NCBI GenBank assembly: GCA_010093485.1
Contig: MU001493.1
Coordinates: 2,344,937 to 2,408,936, forward strand
From: Karstenula rhodostoma CBS 690.94
Taxonomy: Eukaryota; Ascomycota; Dothideomycetes; Pleosporales; Didymosphaeriaceae
Reading direction: 5' to 3'
Length of the DNA: 64,000 nt
How positions within the stretch are numbered: the first letter of the stretch is position 1; each line of letters opens with the position of its first letter. This document shows, in pieces, positions 45,264 through 57,383 of the stretch. The position numbers were made by a program, and so were the translations under genes. The notes under the pieces were generated by a model. That model had not been told where the DNA came from, ran no database searches, and saw nothing but the letters and a program-made list of their open reading frames with translations.

Positions 45264-48124
45264 CGTGCGGTGCGAGGCACAAGAAGAGCATAGCGTGAAC
45301 ATGGCTGCTCTCCAACAAATGCCTGCCCGCAGTGGCATACCAGCGTTTGATCCGGATAGGAAGAAGTGGCGCGGATGAGTACACAAAGGACTATTCTACG
45401 TGGAAAGAGAAAACAATCCGGCATGCGCCAGACATGACTATAAATGAACCGAGGTCACCTGCAAGGATCCCGTCACCTCGAGACTCAAGCCACGAGGATT
45501 TTCAGTGGTTGGCGAGTAGACTCAAGCGGAAATCCGTCGGGATCTCATTGCGGAGAGCATGCGTACACTCTGGGGCTGTGCTGTCCGCTTTAATCGCCGC
45601 GCTTGTCCGCTTTGAGAACGTCGCCGTTATCATCCTCCAGTATACCGATTGTAGCCTCAGTATTCCAACCCAGGATCATAATTCAACTGGGCGGAATTTA
45701 TCTGTTCTGTCCGCATCGTAAAGATGACGCAGGATCCGTGTGAGGCGAGGCTGCACGCGATAAAAATGTGCCTACAGCGGCTATCTCGTGCAAAGAACCA
45801 CACGAAAGCCGCTCACACTGGTCATGCACCATTAGCCTTTCCGAGAAACTTCTCCGAGTTTAAGTTTGTGGATGTGGAAATACTTCTTATGAGTGACAGG
45901 GATTCGGCGTTGCTGCGTGAAGTTTACCAATATCGAAGGTGGCAGTGCAGAACAACTAACAACCCAATTCGCTTCCAAGGCAGTATTGGATCACCGAGTC
46001 ACGTTACCTAAGGTCCATTCAATATTGTTCTCAAGTCGTAGGTTACATAGCCACACGATATCAAGCAGGTGCTGTCAGTGTCCCTGCATCTCAACCACGC
46101 ATGCGGCCACTCAGGCCAGGGAGAGCACAGCTCGACGCCAATTCTTCGATAGTATGGAACATCATCTTCTATCAGCGATTGCATCTGCTTCCAACGAGGG
46201 CTACTAAGACATACACTTACTGGATGATCAAAGCCTATGTACTGTACAGAAGTCGACCCATGTCCGCTTCAACTCCATGCAAAGTGACCCAAGTTACATC
46301 TGAACAACACCAAAATTACTCTTGTCCGTGTATCGGTCCTACAGGCGGGCCTGACATTGGGCCAACAACACCCCGGCATTCTACGCGGTATACACAGCTT
46401 CCAAGGCATCGGCAAATGCAACGAATGCTCTCGACCCTAAGCGACCTTGTCGCTACACCCTGCTCGCAAGTGCGCAACTTTGAGTTCCACAGATACGGAC
46501 CGCTTCCCATGTCAGCACTACGAAAGAGCTTAATTCTTGCCGTTCGGGCTCTAGGACCCGCATAATCCTCCATATACCCACTGCTCCGCCCCTCGAGTCC
46601 CATGTGCCGATGGTCAATTTTCACACATCGGTCGGTTCGACCAGTCATCTATGGGGATCTTGTTATAGGATCTACCGCAAAGCTGCCATACGGGTGATCA
46701 CCAGGACTACGATGGCGAACTTGCGGAGAGAGGTTTTTGGTAAGCCTGCAGCTTGCTCACGCAGTCTTGCATGTCAAATCCACGAGGAAGATTCCCCGCG
46801 TGCAAACCAATCTCCACGCGCATCTCCAACCCCCAAACCAGATCTTAGACAGCAAAACGGTGAGGTGAGAGTAGGACATAGTGAGCATGGTCCATTCGTC
46901 ACTGTTGGGCCCGGGGATTGGGCCTGCCTGGTCGATGCTATTTGGCAGCGAATGCGATCAACCTCGAGTACCCTACGCCTGTCTTGCTGTGGAAATTCGT
47001 TCAACGTCCAACATTCACAAGAGTGTCTGCAGGGATATACTTGCAGTGACGTATCACAAGCAGCAGCACCTCGTCTACCCAGATGCATTTCTGCCTCGCA
47101 GGATTGTGTCGTGCGTGTGCCTCCGCGTGGCCGCCAAGTCACGGAAGTTCCTGAAGGAGCATTTCTTGGGCGAAGCAAGCAGGCGACGGCTTGGAGCACG
47201 TGCCACAGCACCGATGATGTCCCGGGATTCCACTCTACGGCAACGATGATGACGGATTACCTAAGAGCTCGGAGGCATCGATCCAATATGAGAGCTAGTG
47301 CTGGGCACCACGTGCTGTTACATGGGCTGCTCACCGACAGGCGGTAGCCTCGGGATCGCCGCAAGCCTTCAGCGCGGTTGGGTTTCTGCGGGACAAATTG
47401 ACGGAGGTTTCATCAAGCGTGGAGTGGAGGTGGGCCGTGCAGGACGTGTTTCCACCCCGGGAAATGCAATGTATCGAGTGAAGTATTGCCAGCCTTGCAC
47501 TCAGATTATCGCTTTCTAAAGATACACCACCACCATCCCCGTCGACGCATGGTACCCGAAGCTACCTGCTGGCACGGGTGTCGAAATTCTAAATTTACGC
47601 TTCTCGATAGTCCAGGAAAGATCCACACGCACCGCTAGAATAATCGATATCGATCCACATCCTTGCCTCGGTACGCTCCTTGTGGCGTAGCGGGTACTTT
47701 TCCAGCAAAGCCTGCGCCCCATCGCGTACGCAGCGGCTCATTGGCCGCCCATCAAGCTTTCGTTCCGGATACCCTTTAGGGAGAACATGCGAGCGTCATC
47801 CCTGCCAGTGCCAGCCCTTTCCCGGCACCCCGGCACCCGCAAAACGCCATCCCATGCGCGCGTTTGCCATCCATGTCGCCCTGCACCTCCAACCTCCAAC
47901 GGACCGACACTGACGGCGCGCCGTTTCGTTCTTGGGCCTGCCATTCAATCCCCCATACATGCGCAGCGCCCAAGACCATTGGGTGCGCACCGAATTCCCG
48001 GCCTGCTATTCTGGGCGCGCCGGATGCGGGCAAGCCTGGCTGGGTGTCGCGCTGGCAGAGAGAGGCCCTGGGCATGGCAGTGGGAGTGCGCGCGCCGCCT
48101 TTCTGGCTGCCTGCGTCGCAACAA

Positions 48125-48150
48125 GGCAGGCAGGCAGGCAGGCAGGCAGG
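48125..48150. repeat. GGCA microsatellite
   Basis: About six perfect copies of ggca followed by a partial copy. Confidence 0.9.
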
Positions 48151-48744
48151 TGTGTGGAGAGGCAGTTCGCATCGCATCGCATGGCATGCCTACGAGGCGA
48201 GGCGGGCTTCGAGGCAGACCTGCGTCTTCCTTCCACACTCCACGTTCCGTTGCGCCCAGGGAGGGCGAAGATGACAACGACATGGCATGTGAGTGCCCCG
48301 AGCCCCCGGGGCGGGCGAACGGTTGAGGCGTTGGGCACGAGACGAGGGAGGGAGCGAACCATACATACTGTACGCGTCTGCACTAGACCGTGTACGTGTA
48401 GTAGCAAGCAGCTCATCTCATCCTCCCTCATCTCAACTCGACGCACCTCGTCGATCGCCATGCGAGTCCAGTCGACGCTGCCACGCACGTGCGCAGATCG
48501 CTCTCATGATTCATAATCCGCGCCCATCCACAAAAGAAAACCACCTCCCGCGTCCCGCGTCCCGCGCATAGCGAACAACATCGGTTTGTCTGCCTGTTGC
48601 AACTTGTCCGTCGGGTACGAGAGCACGCAGCCAGCACGGGTGGAGAGGAAAACAATCTTCTTGGCGAAAACGCCCTCGGATGAGTAGGTACTGTGTAATG
48701 CATGCTGCAGCGGCGGTGCAAGTCTCCGATGCAGCGGTAGCGAG

Positions 48745-48777
48745 GCCTTGCCCTTGCCCTTGCCCTTGCCTTGCCCT
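48745..48777. repeat. CCTTGC microsatellite
   Basis: Four to five near-perfect copies of a hexamer (ccttgc), the last imperfect. Confidence 0.85.
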
Positions 48778-49025
48778 GCTCTCCCCCCGGAGAGAGAGAG
48801 GCACGCACACGGTCGCAGAACGGGGCTTTACCCGTTGCGGCACCTGTCAAAACGAAACGCCAAACAAGCTGCCGGTAGATAGATGGGTAGAGTAGAGTAG
48901 ACATGGGCAACGTGGAACCCAAAAACATGCTTAGTACGGAATTATGCATTATTGATAATTCGACACTGGGACATCTAACGGAAATCTACCGCATTCGTAC
49001 GGGCATTGTTTCTTGTGTATTGTGT

Positions 49026-49051
49026 ATTGATTGATTGATTGACGGATTGAC
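49026..49051. repeat. ATTG tetranucleotide microsatellite
   Basis: Tandem attg units with one interruption (gattgacggattgac). Confidence 0.85.
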
Positions 49052-49225
49052 TGGGTTTCCCGCCGGGCCGGCCGACGGAGTGTGATCACCGTCTACATAC
49101 CACTGGGCGAGAGGCATCGTTTTTTTCATTGTTTTTTCTTTTCTGATTTCCCCCGCGACGCGACGGCTTGCTTCCCTGCACAGCTTCGACGCTAACGCCG
49201 TGCATCGGATCGGGGCAGCTCCATA

Positions 49226-50775
49226 TTAATATTGGTAAGGAGGATCACGCCGCATCTCGTATCTCATGAGTTGGGCCATGGCCTGCGGATCATGATACGA
49301 GGGGCTCGCGGCGGACGGTATGGGCGAGCTCGTCGGGCCGCCGCGCGCCGCGTGGCCGGCGTAGTTGATCGCCGTCGTCGGGCTCAGCATCGCGGGCGAC
49401 GCGGCGTAGTGGTCGTAAGGCGAGAGCGTGGCGTGCTCGTGCACGTGCGGGTATGCGTGCGGCGAGGCGAGTGCCATCATGGGGGAATGCGAAGGGGGGT
49501 TGTTCATGGGAGTCGTGGCCCAGTCCCACGGCGAGCCCTGGTTGACGTTCACCGTCAGGGGCTGGTTTACGTGGGGGTAGGGCGGGGCCGTGGATGTCAT
49601 AACGTCGAAGGACTCTTGCGACGTCCACGCAGAGTAGGTGTCCGCGGGCCAAGAGTGCTGCGTTTCAGGCGTGGACACCTGCGTCGTGTGCGCGGGGAGC
49701 AGGTCGTCGTATGCGCTCGAGCAATAAGACATATCGTCGTCATCTGTGGCGGAGTATGTGCTCGGTTCGGGTGTGCCCGCGGGTTGGGGTAGCGTGATGC
49801 CTTGGTTTCGGTAACGGCGGACGAGGACAGTGTAGCTGGAGGACATTAGCATCTTCCTCAACGCGAGGAAATCACACATACCGGTTCTTGATACAGTTCT
49901 TGGAGCGTCCTTGGAAGTGATGTCGTTGGATGTCTTTCCAGTGCCGGCCGAGTTTCTGGACGGCGTCGATGAGGACCTTATCCTAGAGTTGAGTGTCAGC
50001 CAGCTGCAATCTCAAGGCAAAACAATTGCTTTTGCAGGTCCACCGGACTCTTACATCTGTATCCCGCCATTCGCTACGGTCAAGATCTGGGTCCAGCGAC
50101 TGCTGCCATCTTTTCGCACATTCTGGTCTCCAGTCAGAGCGTCCACCATTTATGAATCGTGCAACTCACGGTCTGCACTCCTTGATCCGACTACGTTGGC
50201 TACCAATGTCCATCTAGAAACCCATTAGTGCATGCTACGTTGAGTGGGTGTGCGGTGTTACCTTTGGCCGTACTGCTCGACTCCTCTCGAAAGTTGCACA
50301 TCTTCGCTCTTTGACCACTGTCCCTTTTTCAGACCTCCAGCTACCGAGTTGTGCCACCTTTTTCTGCAGTCTTTGTTTGTTCTGCCCGGAAGTTTCGCTG
50401 CAATCCGACACCTAAATCGCCATCAGTCGCGGAAAGATTGCGGGAGTTCGGCGCAACTCACCAATCTTTGACTTCGCCTTCTACCACTGCAGATATTTGT
50501 CAGTCATGTATTTCAGCATGTTGAATGGAACATGACGTCATATGGACTTTGCCAGCATCGTTTTCCGACGGAGGCGGTTTGAATCGTTCCGGCATGTGCG
50601 CATTGAGCCGGGGGCTCGGTGTTGTGTGCGTAGCCATACGAGAAATGGGTGTGGTGGTAGGAAACTCCAACGACGTACTTTGAGCCTCAACCTCCTCCTT
50701 CAATCTTTGGTCTTCCCCTACAGTCCATTTACGAGGTAATCGACCGCTGCTAGACTTTGCCGAAGAAGACAACAT
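49226..50775 (-). CDS. three-repeat Myb (R1R2R3) transcription factor
   Basis: Seven exons on the minus strand: 50679-50775, 50462-50486, 50262-50411, 50170-50213, 50055-50122, 49882-49982 and 49226-49835, 364 residues. Every junction restores Myb sequence. Repeat 1: RKWTVGEDQRL ... DWCRIAAKLPGR ... CRKRWHN. Repeat 2: GQWSKSEDVQLSRGVEQYG ... RWTLVANVVGSRSAD ... CAKRWQQ. Repeat 3: SEWRDTDDKVLIDAVQKLG ... HWKDIQRHHFQGR ... CIKNRY. Spaced Trp and the third recognition helices are intact. The C-terminal 200 residues are Ser/Thr/Pro/His-rich, as in a transactivation or regulatory region. It is a nuclear DNA-binding protein; target genes are unknown. A hydrophobic in-frame stretch upstream of the chosen Met (to 50928) is probably 5' UTR. 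Confidence 0.9.
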
Positions 50776-52734
50776 GCTCAAGTTGGGACAGAGAGAGCTT
50801 TTCGGTGGAGGCAGTTGTTCAATCAAGGGTATCGACGCCGGTGCTCGGGATGTTTTCGCGAATGTCGGTGCGGGTTGCAGGATGACGAAGGCGAGAAGAA
50901 GAGCCGACGAAAGCAAGAGGGTGCGCAAGGTTGGATGAGAGCGAGTGTGGATGTATAACGAACGTGGGTTGGTTGGGTCAAGGATGGAGAATGTACGAGG
51001 ATGGCAGGCCAGGGAACATTGGAAGCATCGAGGACTAGACTACGACCATTCCGGGGTCAATGGATGTGTAGGTATGTCAGAGTCAGGGCAATAGCTGCAG
51101 CGCTGTAGGATCGCACTGATCAAGTGAGCCTTGACCCGACTGTTTCAATTAGTGGCTCACTAGGAGTTGCCGAGCAGGCCGCACCTGCAGATTCCTCAGG
51201 TAAGCGAAGGGGACTGTGCGCCTGCATTGAGATTGAGGCTTTGCACTCTGCGCGGCGTGCGGTAATAGCGGTTGGTAAGGCTAGGACGGTGTCGCGCACC
51301 CAGGAGGGGTCGTCCCAGAGCGGCCTTGTGCGGTAGGGCTGCATGTTCTATACACCGCTACATGTCGGACCATGTTGAGCTTAGCATAGCTCTATACACG
51401 ATAAGCTTATTGCTCCGTTTCGACATCATCGTCTCGGCTGTACAGGGTTCGACTCTGGCAAATGGCCTCATTGGCCAACGCTCCGTGTTTGATCAAACGT
51501 CGCAGTGGTTTCGCCCCCAATCTGCGGAAGGCTCCCGCCTAGCTGCTGCAATGGAAATTACACCTAGACGCAAAGTCAAAACGGACGTCTACAGCAAGCC
51601 CGTGGTGCTCACTCACAGAGGCTGGCTGACCGGCAGCACACGCTGAACATGCCAGAGAGCGGTGGAGTCTGCGAGAAGGTCGGCTGGACCTGCCCGTGCT
51701 GGCCGAGATAGTACCGAGACGATGCAACCTGACTAACGGCCGTGTGAAAATAGATCTGATAGTTCCGACGGTAGCGTTCAGCTCTCCAGGCAAATGCCTC
51801 GGCTGCCTACTGCATTCGGTGGCGTGAAACAACTCTGTAAAAGCAAACTGCAACGTCATATGGGCGACTGTGTTCTTCTGCACAGATGGCAGCTGCTTGC
51901 AACGTCAATACTGCTCAGCCAGCCCCATGGCCGTCGGACTATTGGGACACTCGCTTACCCCATCGCTGCTGGAGCTGAAGAAGCAAAAAACAAAAATCCA
52001 AAGGGGTAAGGCTTCAACGCTGATCTCCTAACTATGGACAAGCACCACTCAAGAGCAGCGACGTGTGCGCAAGTGCAATGTGGTTCAGAGCCTTGGTGCA
52101 GGACGGCTGTCTTAGCCACGGCGCAGAATCAACACGGAACATGCATCTAACATCAGACGACCGGAAAACAGATCAACTTGCTAAGTACTCTAAAGCCTAG
52201 TACCGAACAACCATCAGCCCTGCAAAGGTACAAGATGGTTCGCACATACCGAGATGATACCTGTCGCTGCGCACTAAGCTACATCTGTCACACACCACTT
52301 TATTGATCTTCTTCGACATTCCATCGAACCACCGACCACCGAGCACGATGAACAACGCGGAATCCCACGTGTCGGCCCATGGCCTACAACTCCTTCGAGA
52401 TGCCATGTGATGCACTGCACAGCCTCGAACACAGCATTGATGCACGCATCCTGGAGAGGGTCAGAATCCGGAGTATGACTGTCGCTGCTCGTGCCTAATG
52501 GGATGATTACCAGCGGCTTTATGCAGAGGTCCAGGTCCAGGATCAGGGATCAGGGATCGGAGCTGAGCATATCCCCAGTTCACGTACCCTGCGCAACTCC
52601 ACGGTTGGCAGGAATGAACACCTGCGCGTATCCTCTGGACATGGCAGCAATTGTTTATTTTCAGGGATATGGCGCGCAGTTGTATAGCTGGGGTATCATG
52701 GGGTGGTGATTGCTGGGCGATGCATCAAGTGCCT
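50776..52734. other. gene-poor interval
   Basis: About 2 kb between the Myb start and the Fyv7 stop. Only short ORFs without domain signals. A short imperfect repeat (gatcaggg/aggtcc units) lies at 52526-52560. Confidence 0.45.
52526..52560. repeat. short imperfect tandem repeat
   Basis: aggtcc occurs twice and gatcaggg twice plus a partial unit, side by side. Confidence 0.8.
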
Positions 52735-53395
52735 TCAAGGCTTTCCGACCAGTCGTCGTGCCTTCTCCAGCAGGACAGTGCTCTCGCGACCAAGCTTCCT
52801 CTGACCGTTTGGACCGCCATGCCTCGCCTTGGCCATGGTCTTCCGGAAGCGCTCTCTCTCGCCCAGTTTTCTTGCACGCTCTTGCTCGGCCTCCTCGCGT
52901 GCTTTCTGCTCAGCGGCTATCCTCTCCTTCCGCTGCCGCCCAAGCTCAGCTTCTTTCTCGAACGGTTGCGGTCGCTGTCGGCGCTGTCTCCGCGGTCCCG
53001 AGAAGTTTTTCGTCTCGGGTTCAGGTTCGGGAGAGGGTTCCTCGAGCATCTTCACGCGGTCGGGATGGGGCTCCAGGGTGGGCTCGGGCATGTCGGCGCC
53101 GGGTTCCTCTTCGCTGTTGTCATAGTAGGCGGGGTTCTGGGCGGGAGCATCGTTTTGGGCTTGGACCTTGCGGTATTCCTTCTTCAACTTGGCTTTATGG
53201 ATGAGGCTTTTCTTGATCTTCTGCACTGCACAGTCACTTTGTCAGCCATGCCGGTTCGTGGGGCAGCGGGTCATACTAACCTTTGCGCCTGTGAGTGCCG
53301 TCGGGCAGATTGGCAGGGCCGATGGAGAAGCCCTTGTTCAGCTTCTTGGAGGGCCTGCTCCGGTCGGCGTCGTCGTGCGGCCGTGTCGGTGCCAT
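52735..53395 (-). CDS. fyv7: rRNA-processing protein Fyv7
   Basis: Exons 53281-53395 and 52735-53225 around a 55-nt intron (GTTAGT...GACTGTGCAG) give 201 residues. The first exon ends GFSIGPANLPDGTHRRK and the second begins VQKIKKSLIHKAKLKKEY: together the hallmark of the Fyv7 family. An acidic middle with EPHPDR is followed by a long basic coiled-coil stretch (FEKEAELGRQRKERIAAEQ). Fyv7 is a small nucleolar protein needed for early pre-rRNA processing of the small subunit. The upstream in-frame Met at 53461 would add a short Arg-rich extension; MAPTRPH at 53395 fits better. It diverges from the Atos-family gene. Confidence 0.9.
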
Positions 53396-54103
53396 GGCGG
53401 GAATATCAAGTGGCCGTGTCGTGTAGGGTACGATGCGTCTGGTTGTGCCCCCAGCGCGCAACGAAAGTTTCTGCCGAGGCCTGTATGCTTGGCGCGGCGC
53501 GGCGCAGGGAAGGCGCGACTGGAGGGCTTCGCGGGCTGGCGTGACTCAGTGTAGGCTCGCAAACGCACGCAAACGCACACAACCGCCGACTGGGCTCTGC
53601 CGGTCACACGCCGGCCTGGCCATGCCCATTAATGTGAGGCGGGCCGTCACGACTCTTGCATCGGGTGACCGCTGACCAGCAAGCAGAGCCCGCCCGACCC
53701 GACCTTGTCGGCTTGTCCGCGGCGGCGCTTGTGCTGCCGTGCTTTATCGTCGGTCGGGTGGCCGCAGCGACTAGCACTGTCCAGCGTCATCGTCATCGTC
53801 GCCCCAGCTGGCCGCCTCCGCATACTCCCTACACGCCCGCAGAGAGCCTCCACGTCTCCGGCCACGCCTCACCGCCAGGCTCGCAGCAACGTCGACTGTG
53901 AAGCTGCGGGTGGAGCCAGCGCACCACTTATTCGCGCAGAGACTGCCTGTCGCACCTTCCTGCCAGCACCACCTGATCAAAGTCCCCGTCTCCGCTAACC
54001 GCCGCCGCAAGCCTCCGCTCCATACTTCCTGCTCCCTCGCCTCCGCGCCTGTATCTGCCTTTGTTCGTTCCCATGTTGCTGTGTCCACGAGGCCGTCGGA
54101 AGC
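53396..54103. promoter_or_regulatory. divergent promoter region (Fyv7 / Atos-family)
   Basis: 708 bp, GC-rich, between two divergent starts. No site recognised with confidence. Confidence 0.45.
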
Positions 54104-56548
54104 ATGCCGATATTTCATGAACCAGACGAAAGCCGCCCGGAGCCGTCGCCATTGCACCATGTCGAAAGAGCATGGAGACCGAGCAATGGCTGGGAGAGAT
54201 CGCGCCTGGATCGCATGAGCCCTGGCCCGGCTGCCCCCTCTGTTTCCCGTCCAGATGTTGAAGATACCTCTCCGACCCAGTTGCGTAGCCCGCCTCTGCT
54301 GGATCGTGTCGAGTTGATAGAGCGCTTGAAAAGAGTGAAAAGTCCGACCTGGCAGCACCGAGGTTCTGCTAGAATTTCCGCTGCCGACTTGATACCCCAG
54401 GATGGCCATCGTGGCAGTAACACCAAGTCTCGGCCAGCTTCGCAAGATCGACCCAAGACGCCTCTTCTCTCGCCTACTCGTTACAAGACCTCCCGTCCCT
54501 GCACGCCCGACCCGCTCCGAGACAACGCTTCAGCAGGCCTAGAGATAGAACGCCCACGATCCGCCCTACATTCGGGAGATTTCAGGGAGGAGAAGGAACA
54601 ACAGCATCGGCAGGACCAGGCGCCGTCTCCTACACTACCGCTTTCTACATCGCCCGTGGTCCCGTGGCATCACTCGTTCCCGGCAGCTGCCCGACCTCCA
54701 AGCCGTGCCGATTCTCCATTGCCCTTTGATCCGCCCCCGACCTACGAGCAACGCTCGGTTTCCCGGGCGCGTGCAATCTCACAATCATCATTCGCGTCAT
54801 TTGCTTTCTTGCCGCCCACCAGCCCGCTTGTGCAGCAATCTAACAACACAGATCTCGACTTTTCCTCGCAACCTGGCTCGCGGCAGTCGTCCAGAAGCCC
54901 AGAGCGAAGCAACAGACGCCATACCTTTTCTCCACAATCTTTTGGGGCCTTTAATTCGAGCATTACAGTAGCATCTGCATCAGGTACCCCCTCGACCCGT
55001 CATATCAGAAAGGGAACGGCATTGCCCTACCAGGCACACCAGCCAAGGCGATCACTCACCTCTCTAAATCAATTCCAGCCCCACTCAAGTCCACAAACAC
55101 CCTTGTCAAGGTCGCACAGACCATCGTTCTCATCCGAAGCCTCGCCACTGCATCACGCGCCAATGGTGGGCTCCTACGAAGAATCAATACTTCGCGGCAG
55201 AATGTCTACGACGCCGTCAAGGCCCCTTAACTTCATCGCTAAGATTGGTGTCCTTGGTAGGGGCCAATGCAAGTCCAACTTGAAGTGCCCACCTCACGTA
55301 GCCGTACCGTTTCCCGCTGTCTTCTATAGCTACAACACTGGAAATGCACGCATCTCTGACGACTCTCCCAGTCCTTACGTGGGCCTCGTGGACTTGGAGA
55401 ATTCGATTCCCCCTCCGGACGAATCTTCTGAAACCAGCAGACGCAAGCGGCGCCACACTATTACAGATCCAGGTCACGACGATCTCGACACCCGGTTAAG
55501 GAACGAGGAGGATACAGGGAACAGACCCAGGAAAGATTTTCGACGAAACGAGAAGAAAAAGAGGAGGTCAACATCGCCCCGAGCTCCACCAGGAGGCAGC
55601 TATCGTATTCCTCAGCAAGGCCAATTGCAGATTGTTCTCAAGAATCCCAACAAGACTGCTGTCAAACTCTTCCTAGTTCCATATGATCTTTCAGACATGG
55701 AAGCGGGCCAAAAAACCTTCATCCGGCAGCGCAGCTACTCGGCAGGGCCAATCATCGACATGCCGCTTTCTTCTCGCAAAAACCTGGGTACAGATCGTCC
55801 CGAGGCTGCATTGAGCAACTCGGACGATCCCAACGATCGACCAATTTTGCGCTATCTGATTCACCTGCACATATGTTGTCCATCCAAGGGCCGCTTCTAT
55901 CTTTACAAGAGCATTCGTGTCGTGTTTGCCAATCGTGTACCCGATGGCAAGGAGAGGCTCCGCAATGAGATTCAGATGCCGGAACCCCGGTACAGTGTGT
56001 ACAAACCAACAAGAGATTGCCTGGCATCCCAGACGACTTCGTCTGCAGCGGCCCAACTCACGTCCGAAAAAGCCCTGCGTCGAGCCAGTGCAGGACTGTC
56101 ACTGTCGCAACAATCCTACGCTCGGGCAGAAGTTACTGCTCCGAGACACTGTCCACAGCTTCCCCCACCAGCCGTGAAGTTCACAGGCGGCCCTTCCCCT
56201 ACCGGAGATGTAAGCGCTCCCGTGCCTGAGATGGAGCCGATCCCATTTAGTTTGGCCCGTATTCCTTCAATACCGTCTCGACCGGTGTCTCGAGAACTTA
56301 TGGACATTGATGTGGCAAGCCCTTTCAGGTCGCGGAGTGGATGCGCTTCGCCGACTGGTTTGGGATCTTCGAAACCAAATCGTGACAATGATAAAACGGC
56401 TTTCGAAAAGCTGAACAGAGGCGATGTAGGTTACGGGGGAAACGCATTTTACGGTGTCGGAAGCCCACCTGTATCTCCTGGCGCAGGGCTGCTAGCCAGA
56501 CGACTCCGAGGACTCGATGTCGAACCCGATGACGACTTTATTTCCTAA
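54104..56548 (+). CDS. Atos (FAM214/DUF4210)-family protein
   Basis: Single exon, 814 residues. The N-terminal 350 residues are disordered, Ser/Pro/Arg-rich with many SP/TP sites. The DUF4210 segment begins VGSYEESILRGRMST and runs through NFIAKIGVLGRGQCKSNLKCP to VPFPAVFYSY (about 365-415). After a basic linker (RRKRR, EKKKRR: likely nuclear signals) comes the Atos C-terminal domain: GQLQIVLKNPNKTAVKLF, VPYDLSDMEAGQKTFIRQR and LRYLIHLHICCPSKGRFYL (about 505-615). In animals Atos proteins act in chromatin or transcription control; S. pombe has a relative linked to meiotic chromosome segregation. Nuclear regulatory role inferred. A first Met slightly downstream is possible. Confidence 0.88.
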   Translation: MPIFHEPDESRPEPSPLHHVERAWRPSNGWERSRLDRMSPGPAAPSVSRPDVEDTSPTQLRSPPLLDRVELIERLKRVKSPTWQHRGSARISAADLIPQDGHRGSNTKSRPASQDRPKTPLLSPTRYKTSRPCTPDPLRDNASAGLEIERPRSALHSGDFREEKEQQHRQDQAPSPTLPLSTSPVVPWHHSFPAAARPPSRADSPLPFDPPPTYEQRSVSRARAISQSSFASFAFLPPTSPLVQQSNNTDLDFSSQPGSRQSSRSPERSNRRHTFSPQSFGAFNSSITVASASGTPSTRHIRKGTALPYQAHQPRRSLTSLNQFQPHSSPQTPLSRSHRPSFSSEASPLHHAPMVGSYEESILRGRMSTTPSRPLNFIAKIGVLGRGQCKSNLKCPPHVAVPFPAVFYSYNTGNARISDDSPSPYVGLVDLENSIPPPDESSETSRRKRRHTITDPGHDDLDTRLRNEEDTGNRPRKDFRRNEKKKRRSTSPRAPPGGSYRIPQQGQLQIVLKNPNKTAVKLFLVPYDLSDMEAGQKTFIRQRSYSAGPIIDMPLSSRKNLGTDRPEAALSNSDDPNDRPILRYLIHLHICCPSKGRFYLYKSIRVVFANRVPDGKERLRNEIQMPEPRYSVYKPTRDCLASQTTSSAAAQLTSEKALRRASAGLSLSQQSYARAEVTAPRHCPQLPPPAVKFTGGPSPTGDVSAPVPEMEPIPFSLARIPSIPSRPVSRELMDIDVASPFRSRSGCASPTGLGSSKPNRDNDKTAFEKLNRGDVGYGGNAFYGVGSPPVSPGAGLLARRLRGLDVEPDDDFIS

Positions 56549-57383
56549 ACTATATTACGACATCACTCCGCTCTCGCTTTACTCTCGATCAGGCGTACAT
56601 ATACTGCTATCTTCTTCTTCTTTGAACATAATACCCTCGGCGTTCCCTCTTTATCTTTTGGGTCACGGCATAGCAGGAGTCTATCCTCAGGTTTGTGTTT
56701 TGTATATACCCACTACTCTATGTTGGTCATGTACCACAATCAATTTATGCACATAAGTACCGAATGCCTTGTGAGTTTAAGTAGGCTTATTTTGTGACTT
56801 CTTAGACCTCTAAGATACGTATGCTGTGTGCGTGGTCTCTTTCTGTATGCCCAGGTGCCTGTGTTTTCATTGTTGTCACAGGAAGGCTCGAGACTGGGCT
56901 GTAGGGGTCGTCACAAACAAACAAGGTCTATGCTGACTATGTGAGTCGGAAATGAACTGGCAACATCCCCTTGCAGATTGTCTCCTACGTCAACAAGTCG
57001 CGGGACGGCTTCTACAAAACAAGCTATCGACTGACACTCGGTCCGGGAACGTTCACATCATCCCGGAACATTGCGGGCTTAACCTAGGGTGCAGGAACCC
57101 AAAGTGACTCACGAAAGCACGTGGGCACGCGTCACTGGCCAAACCGATTTGCCGGCTACAATGTCCCCGCTCCCAGTCTCCAATTGGCCTGCCGCGTGCA
57201 ACACCAACACCATCCATTTAATAATCACCGAAACGCACAGCTGGGTTCACATACACAAGCTCTGACAACGCTTTATTGCCTCCCGCTTCTGACTTACCCA
57301 TCCCTCATAGTGATCATATACAATATATACAAGCTCCGACGAACGCATCTCCTACCCCTCGTATCCGCTCCCAGACGTCCGCT
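56549..57383. other. intergenic between Atos-family and VOC genes
   Basis: 835 bp with no supported gene. T-rich 3' flank of the Atos gene to about 56760, then promoter of the VOC gene. Confidence 0.4.

Larger units (their letters stand above)
45264..49225. other. gene-poor island with microsatellites
   Basis: Almost 4 kb without a supported gene. Several ORFs of 100-250 codons (for example 46604-47347 plus and 47787-48326 plus) are compositionally odd, overlap on both strands and show no domains. Simple repeats occur at 48125-48150, 48745-48777 and 49026-49051. The last kilobase likely serves as 3' region of the Myb gene. Confidence 0.5.

Noticed and set aside
46604..47347. 247-codon plus-strand ORF
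   Set aside because: No domain or signal peptide, strange composition, overlapped by an ORF of 145 codons on the other strand in a gene-poor region.
47787..48516. Several overlapping ORFs of 110-194 codons on both strands
   Set aside because: They arise from GC-rich, repeat-containing DNA; all frames are open and none shows family features.
48125..49051. Clustered short repeats considered as a CRISPR-like array
   Set aside because: Units are 4-6 bp with no spacers; they are microsatellites, and the genome is eukaryotic.
50776..50928. Hydrophobic, signal-peptide-like extension in frame with the Myb gene
   Set aside because: A secretion signal makes no sense on a Myb protein, and a good internal Met precedes the first repeat; treated as 5' UTR.
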